Assembly: GCF_963675165.1 (NCBI RefSeq)
Contig: NC_087377.1
Span: forward strand, 9,379,122 to 9,443,121
Direction of reading: 5' to 3'
From: Halichondria panicea
Taxonomy: Eukaryota; Porifera; Demospongiae; Suberitida; Halichondriidae
DNA: 64,000 nt
The notes below the pieces were generated by a model. It was given only the letters and a program-made list of their open reading frames with translations. It was not told the origin of the DNA and did not search any database. This document shows, one piece after another, positions 26,501 to 37,938 of this stretch (the stretch's first letter is position 1; the number at the start of each line of letters is the position of its first letter). The position numbers were made by a program, and so were the translations under genes.

Positions 26501-28108
26501 AGGAAGTCTGTGAAAGGAGATAGTTGTCTCTTGTCCTTGTGTTCTCACAAAACATGCATTTAAGTCCACACAAATTTGCCTCTTTTGTCTCTATCTCTAG
26601 AACTGAACACTCTTTTGACTTGCAACAAAGACTAACTTGCACGTGGAGAACTGCAGATTCAGCAGAAATTGTTTCTACTGGGATACATTGAATAGCATGC
26701 GCACAGTGCACCTGTAAAGTATCAATTTATGAATTTTACAATGACTTGTCTAACTCCCACGCCGGCATCCAGCCGTGACGTCACAGCAATTAAAAGCTGA
26801 TTAAATTCTTTAGCTCTTACTGGTCTATTACCAAGTATAGTAGAACACCCTATGTGGACAAGTTTTGCTAAACACTATTTTCAAAAGGCTGCAATGGCAA
26901 GTCGATAACAAAGTTTTTGTGCAAATCCACAAACTTAATTCCAAGAAAACATGACTAGAAACCTATAATGAAAGCACAGCGTGTGCTGATGCCTCGGTAG
27001 ACGTAATAATAATTAAAAAATTATAGCTAATACACACATGATAAACATTTTTGCATCTAGCTATTTAATAATCACAGGGAAACTCAAAGAGTGGGAAATG
27101 ATCATTGTTGATAAAAAGGATGCCAAAAACTAAAATTGCTGCTATTAGTATAGAGCCTTGCAGCTTTCTTCTGACTCTTGCAGATCCCCAAAATAAAAAT
27201 CCAAGAAAACATTACTAGAAGCCTATAGAAACTCTTACCAGCAGTTCATTGATCCTTGAGCAGCTGTAGCAATACACGGACACACACACACACAAACCAT
27301 ATACCGTATAGCGTGTAATTTTCGTGGGGCAAAATATTCGTGGTTTTTGTGGTTGGAGGTCTGACCACAAATATTTTACGCACGAATGAAGCGACCTTGC
27401 CTACCTTTACCTGCAGTGCAAGCTCCAACCACGAAAATATTACCCACGAAATGTCCGAAAATTACCTGCTATTATAATACGGTAACTCACTTGGGCATGC
27501 GCACACAAAGGCATAATATAATCGCTGTTACATTTCAAATATAGGCAAGTAGCTAGTCATCTCACCGATAACTTGTATAGTGAAGTTCCCGACTTGAGGA
27601 TCAGATGAAGAACCACCAGCAAAACAAGTCACCACAGCACCATTCAGTGACTCCTCAGCTGGCAACACAAGAGTAGACATCCTTGGTTGCTCATTGGCAG
27701 CAGTGACCATATTAACAGAGAGTGCGAACAATCCACTGCACATGGTAGTGCTTGGGTTTGTATTATGTACAACAACAGTAGCACACATTACGGGACCACT
27801 GACACCCCAACGAGTCTGATCATCAACATCATCATGAGAGCAGGTGAGGCTGACTGTAGTGCCTGGACAAACTTGGAGGGTCGACCCATCAATCACAGTG
27901 CCATTACTGAGGGTTAAACTGCTTACAGCATCTATATCACAATTGTTTGATGACAATGGAATATGTGTATAGCATAGCTATAATTAATTATACTTACCTG
28001 TTTCTTTCTGATAAAGACCTAACAACAAAACCAAGAAAATCTGCAAGACAAAGATACAAAGGAGCGTTGCAAGGTTATGTCACTTACACATATATGTACA
28101 AGCCTCAT
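23589..28108 (-). CDS. Receptor B: Ig/FN3/CCP membrane receptor with modular Tyr tail
   Basis: Exons from the 5' end: 28108-28088, 28040-27998, 27931-27566 (Ig-like), 25819-25535 (FN3-like), 25474-25389, 25332-25116, 25051-24563 (Cys-rich plus CCP), 24507-24385 (TM1), 24339-24247 (TM2), 24133-24091, 24031-23869, 23711-23589. The start MRLVHIC joins IFLVLLLGLYQKETG as a signal peptide. Conserved marks: LQVCPGTTVSLTC in Ig, DTVENDVYTFTVTVTN, and CINGTW in CCP. The tail has two similar modules (LYADPNTIEH...DQYAMVD and LYQDPNTIEH...DTYAVVD). The junction 23869/23711 needs a GC donor (CAG/GCACGT). Reading on past 23589 gives eight more codons and a stop, so the true 3' end is uncertain. No frame breaks. 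The ligand is unknown. Confidence 0.8.
24247..24507 (-). other. Receptor B tandem membrane exons TM1 and TM2
   Basis: TM1 (24507-24385, 123 bp) reads VAVWLIVVIILIILTLACA; TM2 (24339-24247, 93 bp) reads CWAILAVVLLGFLFCFGLG. Both are phase 1-1. The preceding CCP exon ends in T and TM2 begins AG, so skipping TM1 would create TAG at the junction. Confidence 0.7.
26021..26829. repeat. Giant palindromic element in an intron of receptor B
   Basis: Arms of about 380 bases mirror each other around 26425: AATAGACCAG at 26021 against CTGGTCTATT at 26820, TGACGTCACGGCTGGATGCC at 26074 against its complement near 26765, and GACAACTATCTCCTTTCACAG at 26332 against its complement near 26510. It can form one long hairpin. 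No coding frame. Confidence 0.75.
27303..27483. repeat. Palindromic MITE, GTATAGCGGGTAATTTTCG family
   Basis: TACCGTATAGCG at the left and its inverted equivalent ending ACGGTA at the right enclose TTCGTGG/CCACGAA repeats. It lies in the Ig-FN3 intron of receptor B. Confidence 0.7.
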
Positions 28109-28634
28109 TCTTCCAGTATTAGATTCACTCCTTGATCCTCTCGTAAAATGTAGTGAACTAGACTATAAACTTCTGGTTAATGTTTATCGGGGTTAACAAA
28201 CTTAGTTTGGGGGTTATATATACGAAATTTCTAGGTTAATCCCCACGAAATTAATTTTTGGTGAGTTGATGTATCGTGGACTTCTAATAATTATATGCAT
28301 AATAATATTATAGAGAGCAAAACAATTCTCATGTTAGCCCTCTTGTTAAAAAGTAAGCCTCGATTAAAACCGCGGAGATACACGGATGGTACTTCGAGGG
28401 TACTTCCGTTTCCAATCCCTACTCTATCTATATCTATGGTGAGAGCGACTTTGCTGAAAGCTATTAAAAGTTCCGAAAAAAACTGTGTAGAAGTTGAACG
28501 TACCTTCACCTATCATGAAAGTAAACTGCTTTGTGCTACTGAGCTCATGAGTTGTATAATTATAGTTATAGGTCTAGTTACATGCACTTGATAATTATTA
28601 AACAAGTTTGTTTTCCCTTCTCAATAGGTTCTCT
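28109..28634. promoter_or_regulatory. Divergent intergenic region between receptors B and C
   Basis: About 530 bases separate the proposed start codons of two head-to-head receptors, so both promoters should lie here. No TATA box or named factor site can be supported; the assignment rests on gene arrangement only. Overlapping open frames at 28291-28591 on both strands are unrecognised. Confidence 0.4.
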
Positions 28635-31600
28635 TTATGGTAACTGCGTGTTCAATAATATTAATACCGCCATATGTATGTAAGTGACTCGGTATATTAA
28701 ATAGGAGATTGCTATACGTATACATCCCTAATTATCTGCGTGCAGATGGTGTGAGCAGTTTAGAAGTCGGTAGCAGTGGTGGCACTGTGATCGATGGGTC
28801 GACCCTCCAAGTTTGTCCAGGCACTACAGTCAGCCTCACCTGTTCTCATGATGATGTTGATGATCAGACTCGTTGGAGTTTCAGTGGTCCCGTAGTGTGT
28901 GCTACTGTTGTTGTACATAATACAAACCCAAGCACTACCATGTGCGGTGAATTGTTCACACTCTCTATTAATATGGTCACTGCTGCCAATGAGCAACCAA
29001 GGATGTCTACTCTTGTGTTGCTAGCTGATGAGTCACTGAATGGTGCTGTGGTGACTTGTTTTGCTGGTGGTTCTTCATCTGATCCTCAAGTCGGGAACTT
29101 CACTATACAAGTTATCGGTGAGATGTCACTATATAAATTATACCTACTATAAAAAAATATTATTGTACGGTTTGCAATGTGAAAAATTGCTAGGATCGGC
29201 CAAAGACAAAAACAAAAACACAAAAAAGCCTGGAACCAAGAAATCCGGCAAGTGCATGCATAACTCATTCACATTCGCAAAATGTTCCAGTTGTTTGCTG
29301 GTAGTTTCTCCATGCTTTTGGTCTGGCCAATCCTAGCACATTGTGACAGATTATCATTGACCATGTTGAGTGGTTTTGATGATGATGTTCCCTATATAAT
29401 ACTAGTCTCGCAAGACACGTCACACCCCTTCACTCGAAGAAGGGTCTGGCAACAGTGTGCATGCACGTGAAGGTGTCTCAGTGGGATTTAATCATTCTGC
29501 CACACCCGTTTTATACTGGGCGTGGTAGCTTAGCTGCTCATCCTATCAGCATGCTAATCCATGACATCGTGTGGGTGTGGTTGTGAGTGGGTTGACGATG
29601 AAGTTAAAATTCTACAATCTGATTAGCGGCGCCAATGGCGCAGGGGACAACTCCACATGCACACTGTTGCCAGACCCTTCAAAGGGGCGTGCCTTGCGAG
29701 ACTACAGTGTTGAACACAGGCATACAGTGCGTGGAACCTCCGAATAAAGGACTTCTATCTTTTCGGAGGTTCATTTAAATTGCTATAAATAGTATATACA
29801 CCCTGTACATGTATAGTCTAGCTTGTATAGACACTACTTTTAGTTACCCGAGGCGCATGGGCGGCCACGGGTATAGTGTCGTTTAGTTTGTCTGTCTGTC
29901 TGTTTGTGATCTCTGAGCCTGCTTACCTGGATGCTACACTGCTACGTTTACTGTCGAATAAAAGTGAGCAAAAGCTAACTTGCACGTTGACTGCATGGTC
30001 TAGACTATATAGCTACACTGTAGCCTACAGGCGTCTTTTACATATTTACAGCTGAAATAATCTTGTACCAGGAACAATGGAAAAGTAAAGGTGGTTTATA
30101 GAATTTCATTGCTCATGTTACTTTTTACTTATAGCCAGCTTCTATGCTTCATATACTTTAAAGATCCGAGGGTTAATTAGCATTTCAGTGCTCTAGTTCA
30201 AGAAGCTAAGAAACTTACTGAAATCACAGATATGTATATAGATACCACCTCGGTATTGATTTTATTGGCCCTCTCATTATTTTGCTCCACTTAAGGAACT
30301 CACTTACGATTTGTGACTACTTCACGAAGTTTGTACTCGCTATAAAAATATATTCCAATGGAAAACAAGTTTGCTTCTGGTGTTCTCTCTACAAAGTACT
30401 AAATTTCTTAAGTGCATGCATGCATGCAGGTTTTCATTATGTTTGGACTGCCAATTAGAGTCATCATCAGGGTGGAGATGATCTGGATGATCTACTAATA
30501 ATTATATGGCGGTATTCAACATCGGCTTTCTACTCCTTACCACCTGCAGGCATATGATATATGAAGTGCGTACATACCACACAAATCATTGACATTGCTT
30601 ACATGCTGTAGGCAAATTAGTGAGAACTGGAGCATTTGGTACGGTCTTACATACCTCCCCAGCTCACACTGTATGGGACGGGACTTGAGCGATTTAACCA
30701 AACGATTCAAACTATGCTTGTTAAGTTTGTCGGTACAGAGAAGGATTGTCTTGAGTCGTGTGTATACGCCTACAACACATCGAAGCATGAATCCACCAAG
30801 CATTCTCCTTTTGAGGTTATGTTCTCCTGTATAAGGGTGCGTTATCGGTAGACATGATTAATTTTCCAAACTGCTCTGACGAATTGCAGCTTTCTTTCCT
30901 ACGGTGAAGCATGCTGAACATTGAGTACTACACAGTAAAATAAAACATTCTCAAAGCTCAAGCCAAGCAAAAAGAACAATATGACAGACAAGCCCGAAGT
31001 TTTCCATGCAAGTAGGCTCTATTGTCTTGAAGAAAGATTTTCTAAAAAAAAAAGCAAGTCCACGGCAAGTTGGATCTTAAATGGGTGGGTGGGTCCTTAC
31101 AAAATAATCAAATCGATTGCATGGCAGAGGACTGTATGGATTAGAACTTGTCGAAGACCCAACGAAGGTAGTGAGTCGAGTGAATGGTGTCCACCTCAAG
31201 CCATACCACATTCCTGAGAATCAACTTCTAGATTCAAGCTCCCTATAAGACCATCTCAAACAACAATTCAAATGAGACATCACTACCCTCGACAAGTCAG
31301 TCTCTTGCTGTGAACAATGAATTAAGTATCCGTTTCTCCATGCAGTGACGTCAAGGCAGGTCCCCTGAAATCTATAATTCCCATGTTCTTAATAGGTACA
31401 AGGTTCCATCTTAGGCATTCCTGGAACGTCCTATACCAAGAGTTCATTAGGAAGAGTATACGCAACTGTTACTCCACTTAAAACTGTAGTAGGCGTTTCT
31501 TCCAACCTACGTCACAACCACATGCTGTTGTATAACTGTGAAATCAAATTTGCGATGAATAACATAGTGACAAGAGTATGATAGAGAGAGAGTATCGAAC

Positions 31601-33395
31601 GTAGCTATACTGTGTATCAAATGTATGGGGAGAGTAACGTGACTTCTTGTATCTGCATTATCACTCTTGCAATATGCCAGATATTGGCTCAGTAGTAATT
31701 ATATATAGTGGGCCTCGACCACTATTATATATATTCATGCAATAACATATAATTTTTTGTAGTAACTATTATTATGTATTAATATATATACACATAGTAT
31801 ATTATAAGCTTATATTATATAACTGCCAGGTTCACCTTCCACTCCAACTGTTAACAGTATGGAATACTCTGTGGCCGATTCAAGTACCGGACGATCTACA
31901 TTCTTGGCCAGCAGTAGCGGGACCTTCGGGACAGCGGTCACTATTTCTGCCAGTGTGGTTGGAGGCAGTGGCTCAGTGGTTGTGACTGACAACATTATCA
32001 CTGTGACTGGATTAAGCTACACTGGCTCCCACGCAGTCAGAGTGGTGGCTGCCAGTACTATGTGTCCAAGACTGTTGAACAACACTAATGTTCCTGTGAT
32101 GTTCAACGTAAGATGTGAGTGGAATATCGTGCACACAGAGTTTGCATTTTCGCTTTACAACTGATAATTTTTCTCAGCCCTTGTACTGATTCAACCCACT
32201 GGATTCGTTGTGTGTTCGAATCCATCATTGCCAATCAGTGGATCATGGAGTATGATTAAAGGCGTAAGTGAATGATCTCGCATGAGTGTCATATTATGCG
32301 TATACACATCACAGGTTCAGAGCAGCAATAACCCAACAGTTCAGTTGACTCCTCCCCCAATTGGTAAACCGACCATAACCTTCACTTCTTCAGCAGGGGG
32401 TCTTAGTGGCAATGCAGTCTATATTCCTGATTCATCCTACCAGCTCACTGACACAGTGGAGAATGATGTGTACACTTTCACTGTAACCGTGACTAATGCG
32501 GCTGGACCCAGCAGGGAAATATCTGAAAGAGTTGTTGGTAAGCTCTTTATTTCTTTTGCTGTGATGAAAACCTCTATATGATACCCATCTTGCGTGTACA
32601 TGCACTGTATATAGTTACCCCGTTCATTGTTGATGAGAGTACACTGGAAACAATGGATTGCCTCACATGTTCTCTCGGTCAAAACTGTGTTTCTGAGCAA
32701 AGTGGAAACTTTGACATCCAGTTTGAAGAAGGATCTGGTGTATGTCGAGACTTGCTTCCATCAGATTTCAGCACATCCACCATACAACTGATGCCTCGGT
32801 CTGCTTGTGCACCCGTGGCTTCATCCACTAACCTGTGTTATCGTGCAACTCTGATGTATAATGGAATAGTAATCAGCACTTATGCTAATCGCGAATTTGC
32901 TGGGTGCCCCGTAAGTGTCTTTCCTTCTTTTCTGGCAGATGGTGTTTCCTACCAGCTTGATGGAGAAGTAACCACTGGCAACGTGTCTCACCTCACGACT
33001 GCTACTCTGAGCTGTACCGAAACTTTTACCTCTGTATCTGGAGCAGCTGTGGTGACATGTGTTGATGGTCAGTGGAACAACATGGGCATACGGTGGTGTT
33101 CTAGATCATTTGCAGGTAAACATTACAATGTTATAATTATATTATTATATAATTTTCAGAAACTACTGCCATATCTGTAATTGTGACTTTCCTGTTGACT
33201 CTGGTTCTTGGAGTATCCATTGGTGCATTTATTGTACCAGCAGTGAACAAGTGCAGGACGTCTGAGAAGGTAACTCTGCAAACTGAAACTGAAATGAGAC
33301 CACCACCTGTCGCAATATACGAGGACCCCGATGTCGTTAAACCTGACCCTCGTACTCAGGGGAATGCTGCTTATGGACATGTACAGTTCAGTTAG
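28635..33395 (+). CDS. Receptor C: Ig/FN3/CCP receptor with single TM
   Basis: Exons: 28635-28679 (tentative signal exon, MVTACSIILIPPYV), 28746-29117 (Ig-like), 31830-32114 (FN3-like), 32178-32263, 32315-32537, 32615-33115 (Cys-rich plus CCP), 33160-33395 (TM and tail). The Ig and FN3 exons are near-identical in sequence to those of receptor B. The last exon fuses one membrane segment (ISVIVTFLLTLVLGVSIGAF) to a short tail with AIYEDP and AAYGHVQF, without the intron and second TM exon seen in B, D, E and F. All internal phases agree and no stop interrupts it. The 2.7 kb intron after the Ig exon is full of transposon debris, so whether that splice is still used is open. Confidence 0.75.
29402..29704. 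repeat. MITE with TCTCGCAAG termini
   Basis: CTAGTCTCGCAAGACACGTCA at the left mirrors GTGCCTTGCGAGACTACAG at the right. A second mirrored block, GGGTCTGGCAACAGTGTGCATG, lies just inside. It is about 300 bp, lacks coding capacity and sits in the Ig-FN3 intron of receptor C. Confidence 0.7.
30230..31225 (+). pseudogene. Retrotransposon-type integrase remnant
   Basis: Fragments in several frames match the DDE integrase core and tail: YHLGIDFIGPL and TICDYFTKFV near 30240-30330, VFIMFGLPIRVI near 30430, GLERFNQTIQTMLVKFVG and YAYNTSKHESTKHSPFEVMF at 30680-30830, and KWVGPYKI-like plus VSRVNGVHLKPYH at 31080-31210. Frame changes and missing acidic residues show it is dead. This organisation is typical of Ty3-like pol or integrase-bearing DNA elements; the type cannot be settled. 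Confidence 0.7.
31434..31570. repeat. Fragment shared with the flanks of receptors E and F
   Basis: CCAAGAGTTCATTAGGAAGAG at about 31437 recurs near 47706 and 63769. The following block (ACATGCTGTTGTATAA...GATGAATAACATAGTGA) is the inverted counterpart of 47908-47955. It looks like an inverted-repeat transposon that lost its middle here. Confidence 0.55.
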
Positions 33396-34368
33396 TTTCG
33401 AATCGAACAGTGAGTCATTAGCTGTCAGTATTAAATATCATTTTTACTCAGCTTGATAGGACCCAGTACAGAATTTTCCTCTCTTGATTAATTTACGTAT
33501 AGCAAAGTCTTCTGTTTAATTATGACTAACTTAGATGTTTTATAGTTCATTTGAGACTATTGTCGGAATGGCATGGCTGGTGTGCAGACACTATTTTATT
33601 AACTCTCCTGAGGTTTTTGTTAAACCTGAAAATCTATTAATTATGGATCAAGGTCGATCTACATTAGCTACGTAGTTGTTGAATGATAGTGTAAACAAAC
33701 TAGAATTATTACCTTGCAATTGCATTCAGTGTATACAGTATTGTTATTGTTTTTGCATTCTGACATGCTTTCAATGTGCATTGTGTTTGCATTCCTATAA
33801 GTACAGTATATATGCATGTGTGTGTATGAGCTGAAAGATCTCCAGTGTATTGTCCCATCTTTACCACATGACGACCTCTAGCTTACTCGCTAACTACTGG
33901 AGACCATTCGTGTTTGATAGTATAGATGCTCATACGGGCCATGTATACTGATTGACACATTCTCCAAATCCAGCCTTGTTCCTATGCCGATTTTTCTTTA
34001 GTAGAACGGAATTAAAATCGGCCTGGTGACGAGGCTATGCAAATTAGGCTATGGTAGATTTTGTTCAATTATTTTATTCTCACACGCAGTTTACATGGAA
34101 TTCATGATCCTTAGATATAGCTATACCTATATAAGCTATGTATTAAATTGTACATTAAGTATATACCCTTCAAGTGTCTCCTACAGTATCAACGATGGGG
34201 AGGAGCTCATGGCCAACATACCTGAATCCCCTCCCACCTGTGGTACCATCAAGGTGAGTGAGTTATAATTATGGACAAGCATTTTATCCAAAATCTGCAT
34301 GTTTGTAGGTGTCAAAGTTACTGTGTACCAAAAGTAGATAAGAAGAGAAGAGTGTCAAACTACCGATA
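33396..34368. other. 3' flank of receptor C, no gene seen
   Basis: AT-rich. A short open stretch at 34186-34253 between TACAG and GTGAGT reads NDGEELMANIPESPPTC but has no partner exon and no recognised family. Confidence 0.4.
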
Positions 34369-34863
34369 CAATAGACTCTCGTTAATCCGGCCACTCTTGG
34401 GACAGTACAGCTTGGCCGGATTAGTGAGGTAGCTGCATTTCATAAGCTGTGCTATAATTATGGCCTAAAAAACTCCAAACACATAATTATAGTGGAAAGT
34501 GTATAGTACGCTAATTTGGCTCTGAAATTACGGATACCTTGATATACCAGTTGTTTTGTTTGGCACAAAACTCCCCCTGAAACGCGGCCACTCGCTATTC
34601 CACAGGTCACTTCAGCTGGCTACCCGAAACTGTGATTTTATACGTTTATTACCGCCGGATGTGACGCTTTGGGAGTGGTTTGGCATATTAAAATTTATTT
34701 ATTTATTGTAATTCTCGAGACAGAACCGCAAAATTAGTCATTAGATTAAGATTCGAGGTAGGTCTGCTATTTTAGGCCGCGGCTATTTTCTGAAATGCAG
34801 CTACCTCGCTCTTGCGGCCAAACTGCACTGTCCCAAGGTGACCGGATTAACAAGAGTCTACTG
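34369..34863. repeat. pogo/Tc1-like MITE, family CTCTCGTTAATC
   Basis: ATAGACTCTCGTTAATCCGG at the left and GGATTAACAAGAGTCTACTG at the right. The 495-base copy is slightly longer than its relatives. Confidence 0.7.
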
Positions 34864-34945
34864 TACATATTTACAGTGCATTAATTTATAATTATGTGGG
34901 CACTAGTTTATGTACATGTGAAAAGTGCCCTATAGAAGGTACATG

Positions 34946-35156
34946 TACCGTATAGCGGGTAATTTTCGGGGGACAAAATATTCGTGGTTCAGCAATATTG
35001 AGACATTTCGTGGGTAATATTTTCGTGGTTTAGAGCTTGTACTGCAGGTAAAGGTAGGCAAGGTCGCTTCATTCGTGGGTAAAATATTCGTGGTCAGACC
35101 TCCAACCACGAAAACCACGAATATTTTGCCCCACGAAAATGACACGCTATACGGTA
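34946..35156. repeat. Palindromic MITE, GTATAGCGGGTAATTTTCG family
   Basis: TACCGTATAGCGGGTAATTT at the left and the inverted form ending CTATACGGTA at the right, with internal CGTGGTTTAGAGC and CCACGAA blocks. Closely similar, in inverted order, to 54887-55097. Confidence 0.75.
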
Positions 35157-35744
35157 TTCAGTCTTAAGTATAATCCTTATATACATGTGTATAATTATAA
35201 GGATTATAATTATTTAATCTCAGGCACTTAGTATCCCTATAACAGTTACGTAACGAATAGTTTAAATAGGCCCGCAGCACAATCCTGATAGAACGAGTAC
35301 TCCACACCTGAAATCAGTCCATTGTATACACATTTTTTTCTCCCAATCATTATATGAACGTGTGCCTATTATTGATAATAAACTCCGATTATCCTTGAGT
35401 ATCCCAAGAATATAGAGCAATGTCATCAGTTTTTCATTTTTCGAATTTTATTGAGTTTTCGTCTACAGCTATCAATTAATGAATAACTGTCATAGTCAAT
35501 CAAATGGACCCAATGATTGTATGGACTCGATCGGATCGACAACACACTCTACCCAACTTGTACCACTGGCTATGTCGAAGGAAAAAATAAATGAATCGAC
35601 GTTATAAAAGAGTCGATGTTTACCAGTATTTGTATAATAGTAAGTCGACCTTTACTATACGATTTAATTTCAAGGACACAACAAAGAAATAATGTAGCTA
35701 TAGATTTGAATTCATACTCTAGATCTATCCTTTCAAAAGGTCAT

Positions 35745-35942
35745 TACCGTATAGTGGGTAATTTTCATGGGGTAAAAATTCGTTATTTTCGTGGGCAAAC
35801 TGACCTCCACGAAATGTTAACGTAGGCGTGGCTTACCGGAACGTATGAATGCAGTGCAGGCAACAACATTTTTACTCACGAAAACCACCGTTTTCCAGAT
35901 AAAAGAATTTTTTACCCCACGAAAATTACCCGCTATACGGTA
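35745..35942. repeat. Palindromic MITE, GTATAGCGGGTAATTTTCG family
   Basis: TACCGTATAGTGGGTAATTT at the left, AAATTACCCGCTATACGGTA at the right; TA flanks are consistent with a Tc1/mariner-type insertion. Confidence 0.75.
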
Positions 35943-36190
35943 ATGAATTAAGCACGTGCTCTATGTTTCTCATGGAGATCCAACCTGATGCTATTTATTT
36001 CATTGATGTACCTCAGATCGTTCATCATCTTGATCAGCTCTCTTAATTCTTCAGACAAAATAACAATAATCAATCTGTTGTACCCTGAGGTATACACCGG
36101 TAAGAAGCGAGAAATTCTAACTTAACCTTTTGACCTCTACACCACACCCATTTTGACCAACGTTTTTGAAACGCATGAAGTATGACTATA

Positions 36191-36450
36191 CAGTAGAACC
36201 TCGATTATCCGGACACCTTGGTTCCAGAAGCAGGCCGGATAAGTGAATATGCCGGATAATCGAATAGATAACCTACGCCTTGATCCACCCACTTTATTGA
36301 TAAACAGTAGTGCCATATGGTTGTCTGCGCATGCGCAGAAGATAAGCAGGCATGTCTCCATGGTAATAACTGCAACGCGCATGCGTATTTGAGGGACACG
36401 CCCATTTTCTGAAAAGAAAACTGCCAAGCCGGATAATCGAGGTTCTACTG
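36191..36450. repeat. pogo/Tigger-like MITE, family CTCGATTATCC
   Basis: CAGTAGAACCTCGATTATC to its exact inverted complement at the right end, flanked by TA. The interior matches the copy at 14966-15256 inverted. The termini are perfect, which suggests a recent insertion. Confidence 0.8.
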
Positions 36451-37033
36451 TAGCAGTGTTTACAAGCCTTCAAAACATTGCTTAGACTAAGCGGTTCTTG
36501 TTCATTAAAAAAGGTTCTTAGAACTATTACCTTCAAACGATTAAAGTATAGTTTGAGTTATGCGTGTTAACTACTAACGCATTGGGTCCAAAGGTCAGGA
36601 ATGCCGTACGCAATAATTTTCTAGCGGTATTATCCTTGACTTTTTGACCCTGTCGAACCTCCTCTGCATGAACTATACCTATATACCCTACGTGTACTCA
36701 GTCTCTATATACATTCATTAATGGTTTTGTAATTAAGTGTATCTCCTTAGCAATACATAGAATAGGCTAGTCCACGCACGAACAGGTTTGCAATGTATGG
36801 AAACAAACGAGCAGGGAGATTCGTACATCAATCCATACAATGCTACATAGTTGTAATAATGGAATTGCATAGTGCCACACCTGTGATTATATATTGTAGA
36901 CTATAACATCCTACATTATATCAGCACATCGCATCTTAAATTGAAGTTTACTGCACAAAGTCTCATGATTGTAATCATTGTTACCTATACACAATAGCAA
37001 CTATAGAAAACCACTTTCATTTGCAATGACAGT

Positions 37034-37938
37034 TTATTTAGTACAAACAACACAATTAAGTTCTTTGTTCGGATCATATGGAGGACAAGGAAGGCCACCG
37101 CAACCAGCCTCAACATTGTGAAAGGCAAATCTTAATACATCAACACCTACATTTCCCGGAAGAGATTCTTGATCTTCATCAACACATTCGAATCTTCCTC
37201 GTCCGCGCCCTTGGGCATGATAAGTTGTCATTATGTATCCTCGATATTCCCGGGTCCAAGAAGCTGGGCAATTGGCTTTAGCTGGAATCATAACTTTTGC
37301 TGCTCTCGTTGTGACTACACACACAGCACAAGGAATATTATGATAGCTATGCCCTCCTAATGGTTGCGAATATTCTCCGCCAAAAATATATGCCTGGCCT
37401 TGAACACCTGGTATGCTGGGAAGAACGTACTCTGGGTCTTTTGGCATGCAGAGATAGTTTCCACCTCCTCCTTCGTGAAAAATGTGACTTCCACCAGCTA
37501 TTCCTGAGTAGAGCATCTCAGTTCCATAAATATTGGAACAGGTGCTCTTGCCCCAGCGCGTGTAGATGATACCTCCCCTTATGGGCCCAGGTGGACCACG
37601 TTCTCCAGTCTTTCCTATTGGTCCAGGGTCTCCATTTGTTCCAGGTAGCCCGTTTAAGCCGTCTCTATCCGGCACACCTGGTTGACCATCGCGACCATCT
37701 CTTCCTCTCAGAAGCTCCATTGAAATACATGTAGTATAGTTGTCGTGTTCTGTTGTTGTGTTGCTGTTTTCTTTCTTCAGAAGAACATTCCCTATAATAT
37801 ATATATATTATATATATAATTTAACTGTACCAAAACCTGTACATGTATATTTATATAAATTATAGTCTTACCATCAATGACAGGAATGAAAACAGTAATT
37901 GACACTGCAAGAACAATAATTGCATAGCAAATCTTCAT
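37034..37938 (-). CDS. Short-chain collagen (sponge C4-like)
   Basis: Two exons: 37938-37872 and 37791-37034, 274 codons, phase 1 at the junction. The start MKICYAIIVLAVSITVF is a clear signal peptide. Residues about 52-95 form 13-14 Gly-X-Y triplets from GRDGRDGQPG to GPPGPI, with one glycine replaced by Asp (DRD). The C-terminal domain starts IIYTRWGKSTC and carries GGSHIFHEGGGGNYLC, NIPCAVC, MIPAKANCP and a terminal CPPYDPNKELNCVVCTK. This Cys-rich end is characteristic of the short-chain collagens of sponges and cnidarians, extracellular matrix proteins. A possible AATAAA signal overlaps the stop codon, which would mean a very short 3' UTR. It appears intact. Confidence 0.9.

Noticed and set aside
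28291..28591. Overlapping 72- and 98-codon frames on both strands between receptors B and C
   Set aside because: Neither resembles a known family, and the overlap on both strands suggests chance openness.
34186..34253. Possible exon reading NDGEELMANIPESPPTC
   Set aside because: Splice signals exist on both sides, but there is no partner exon, no family match and the stretch is short.
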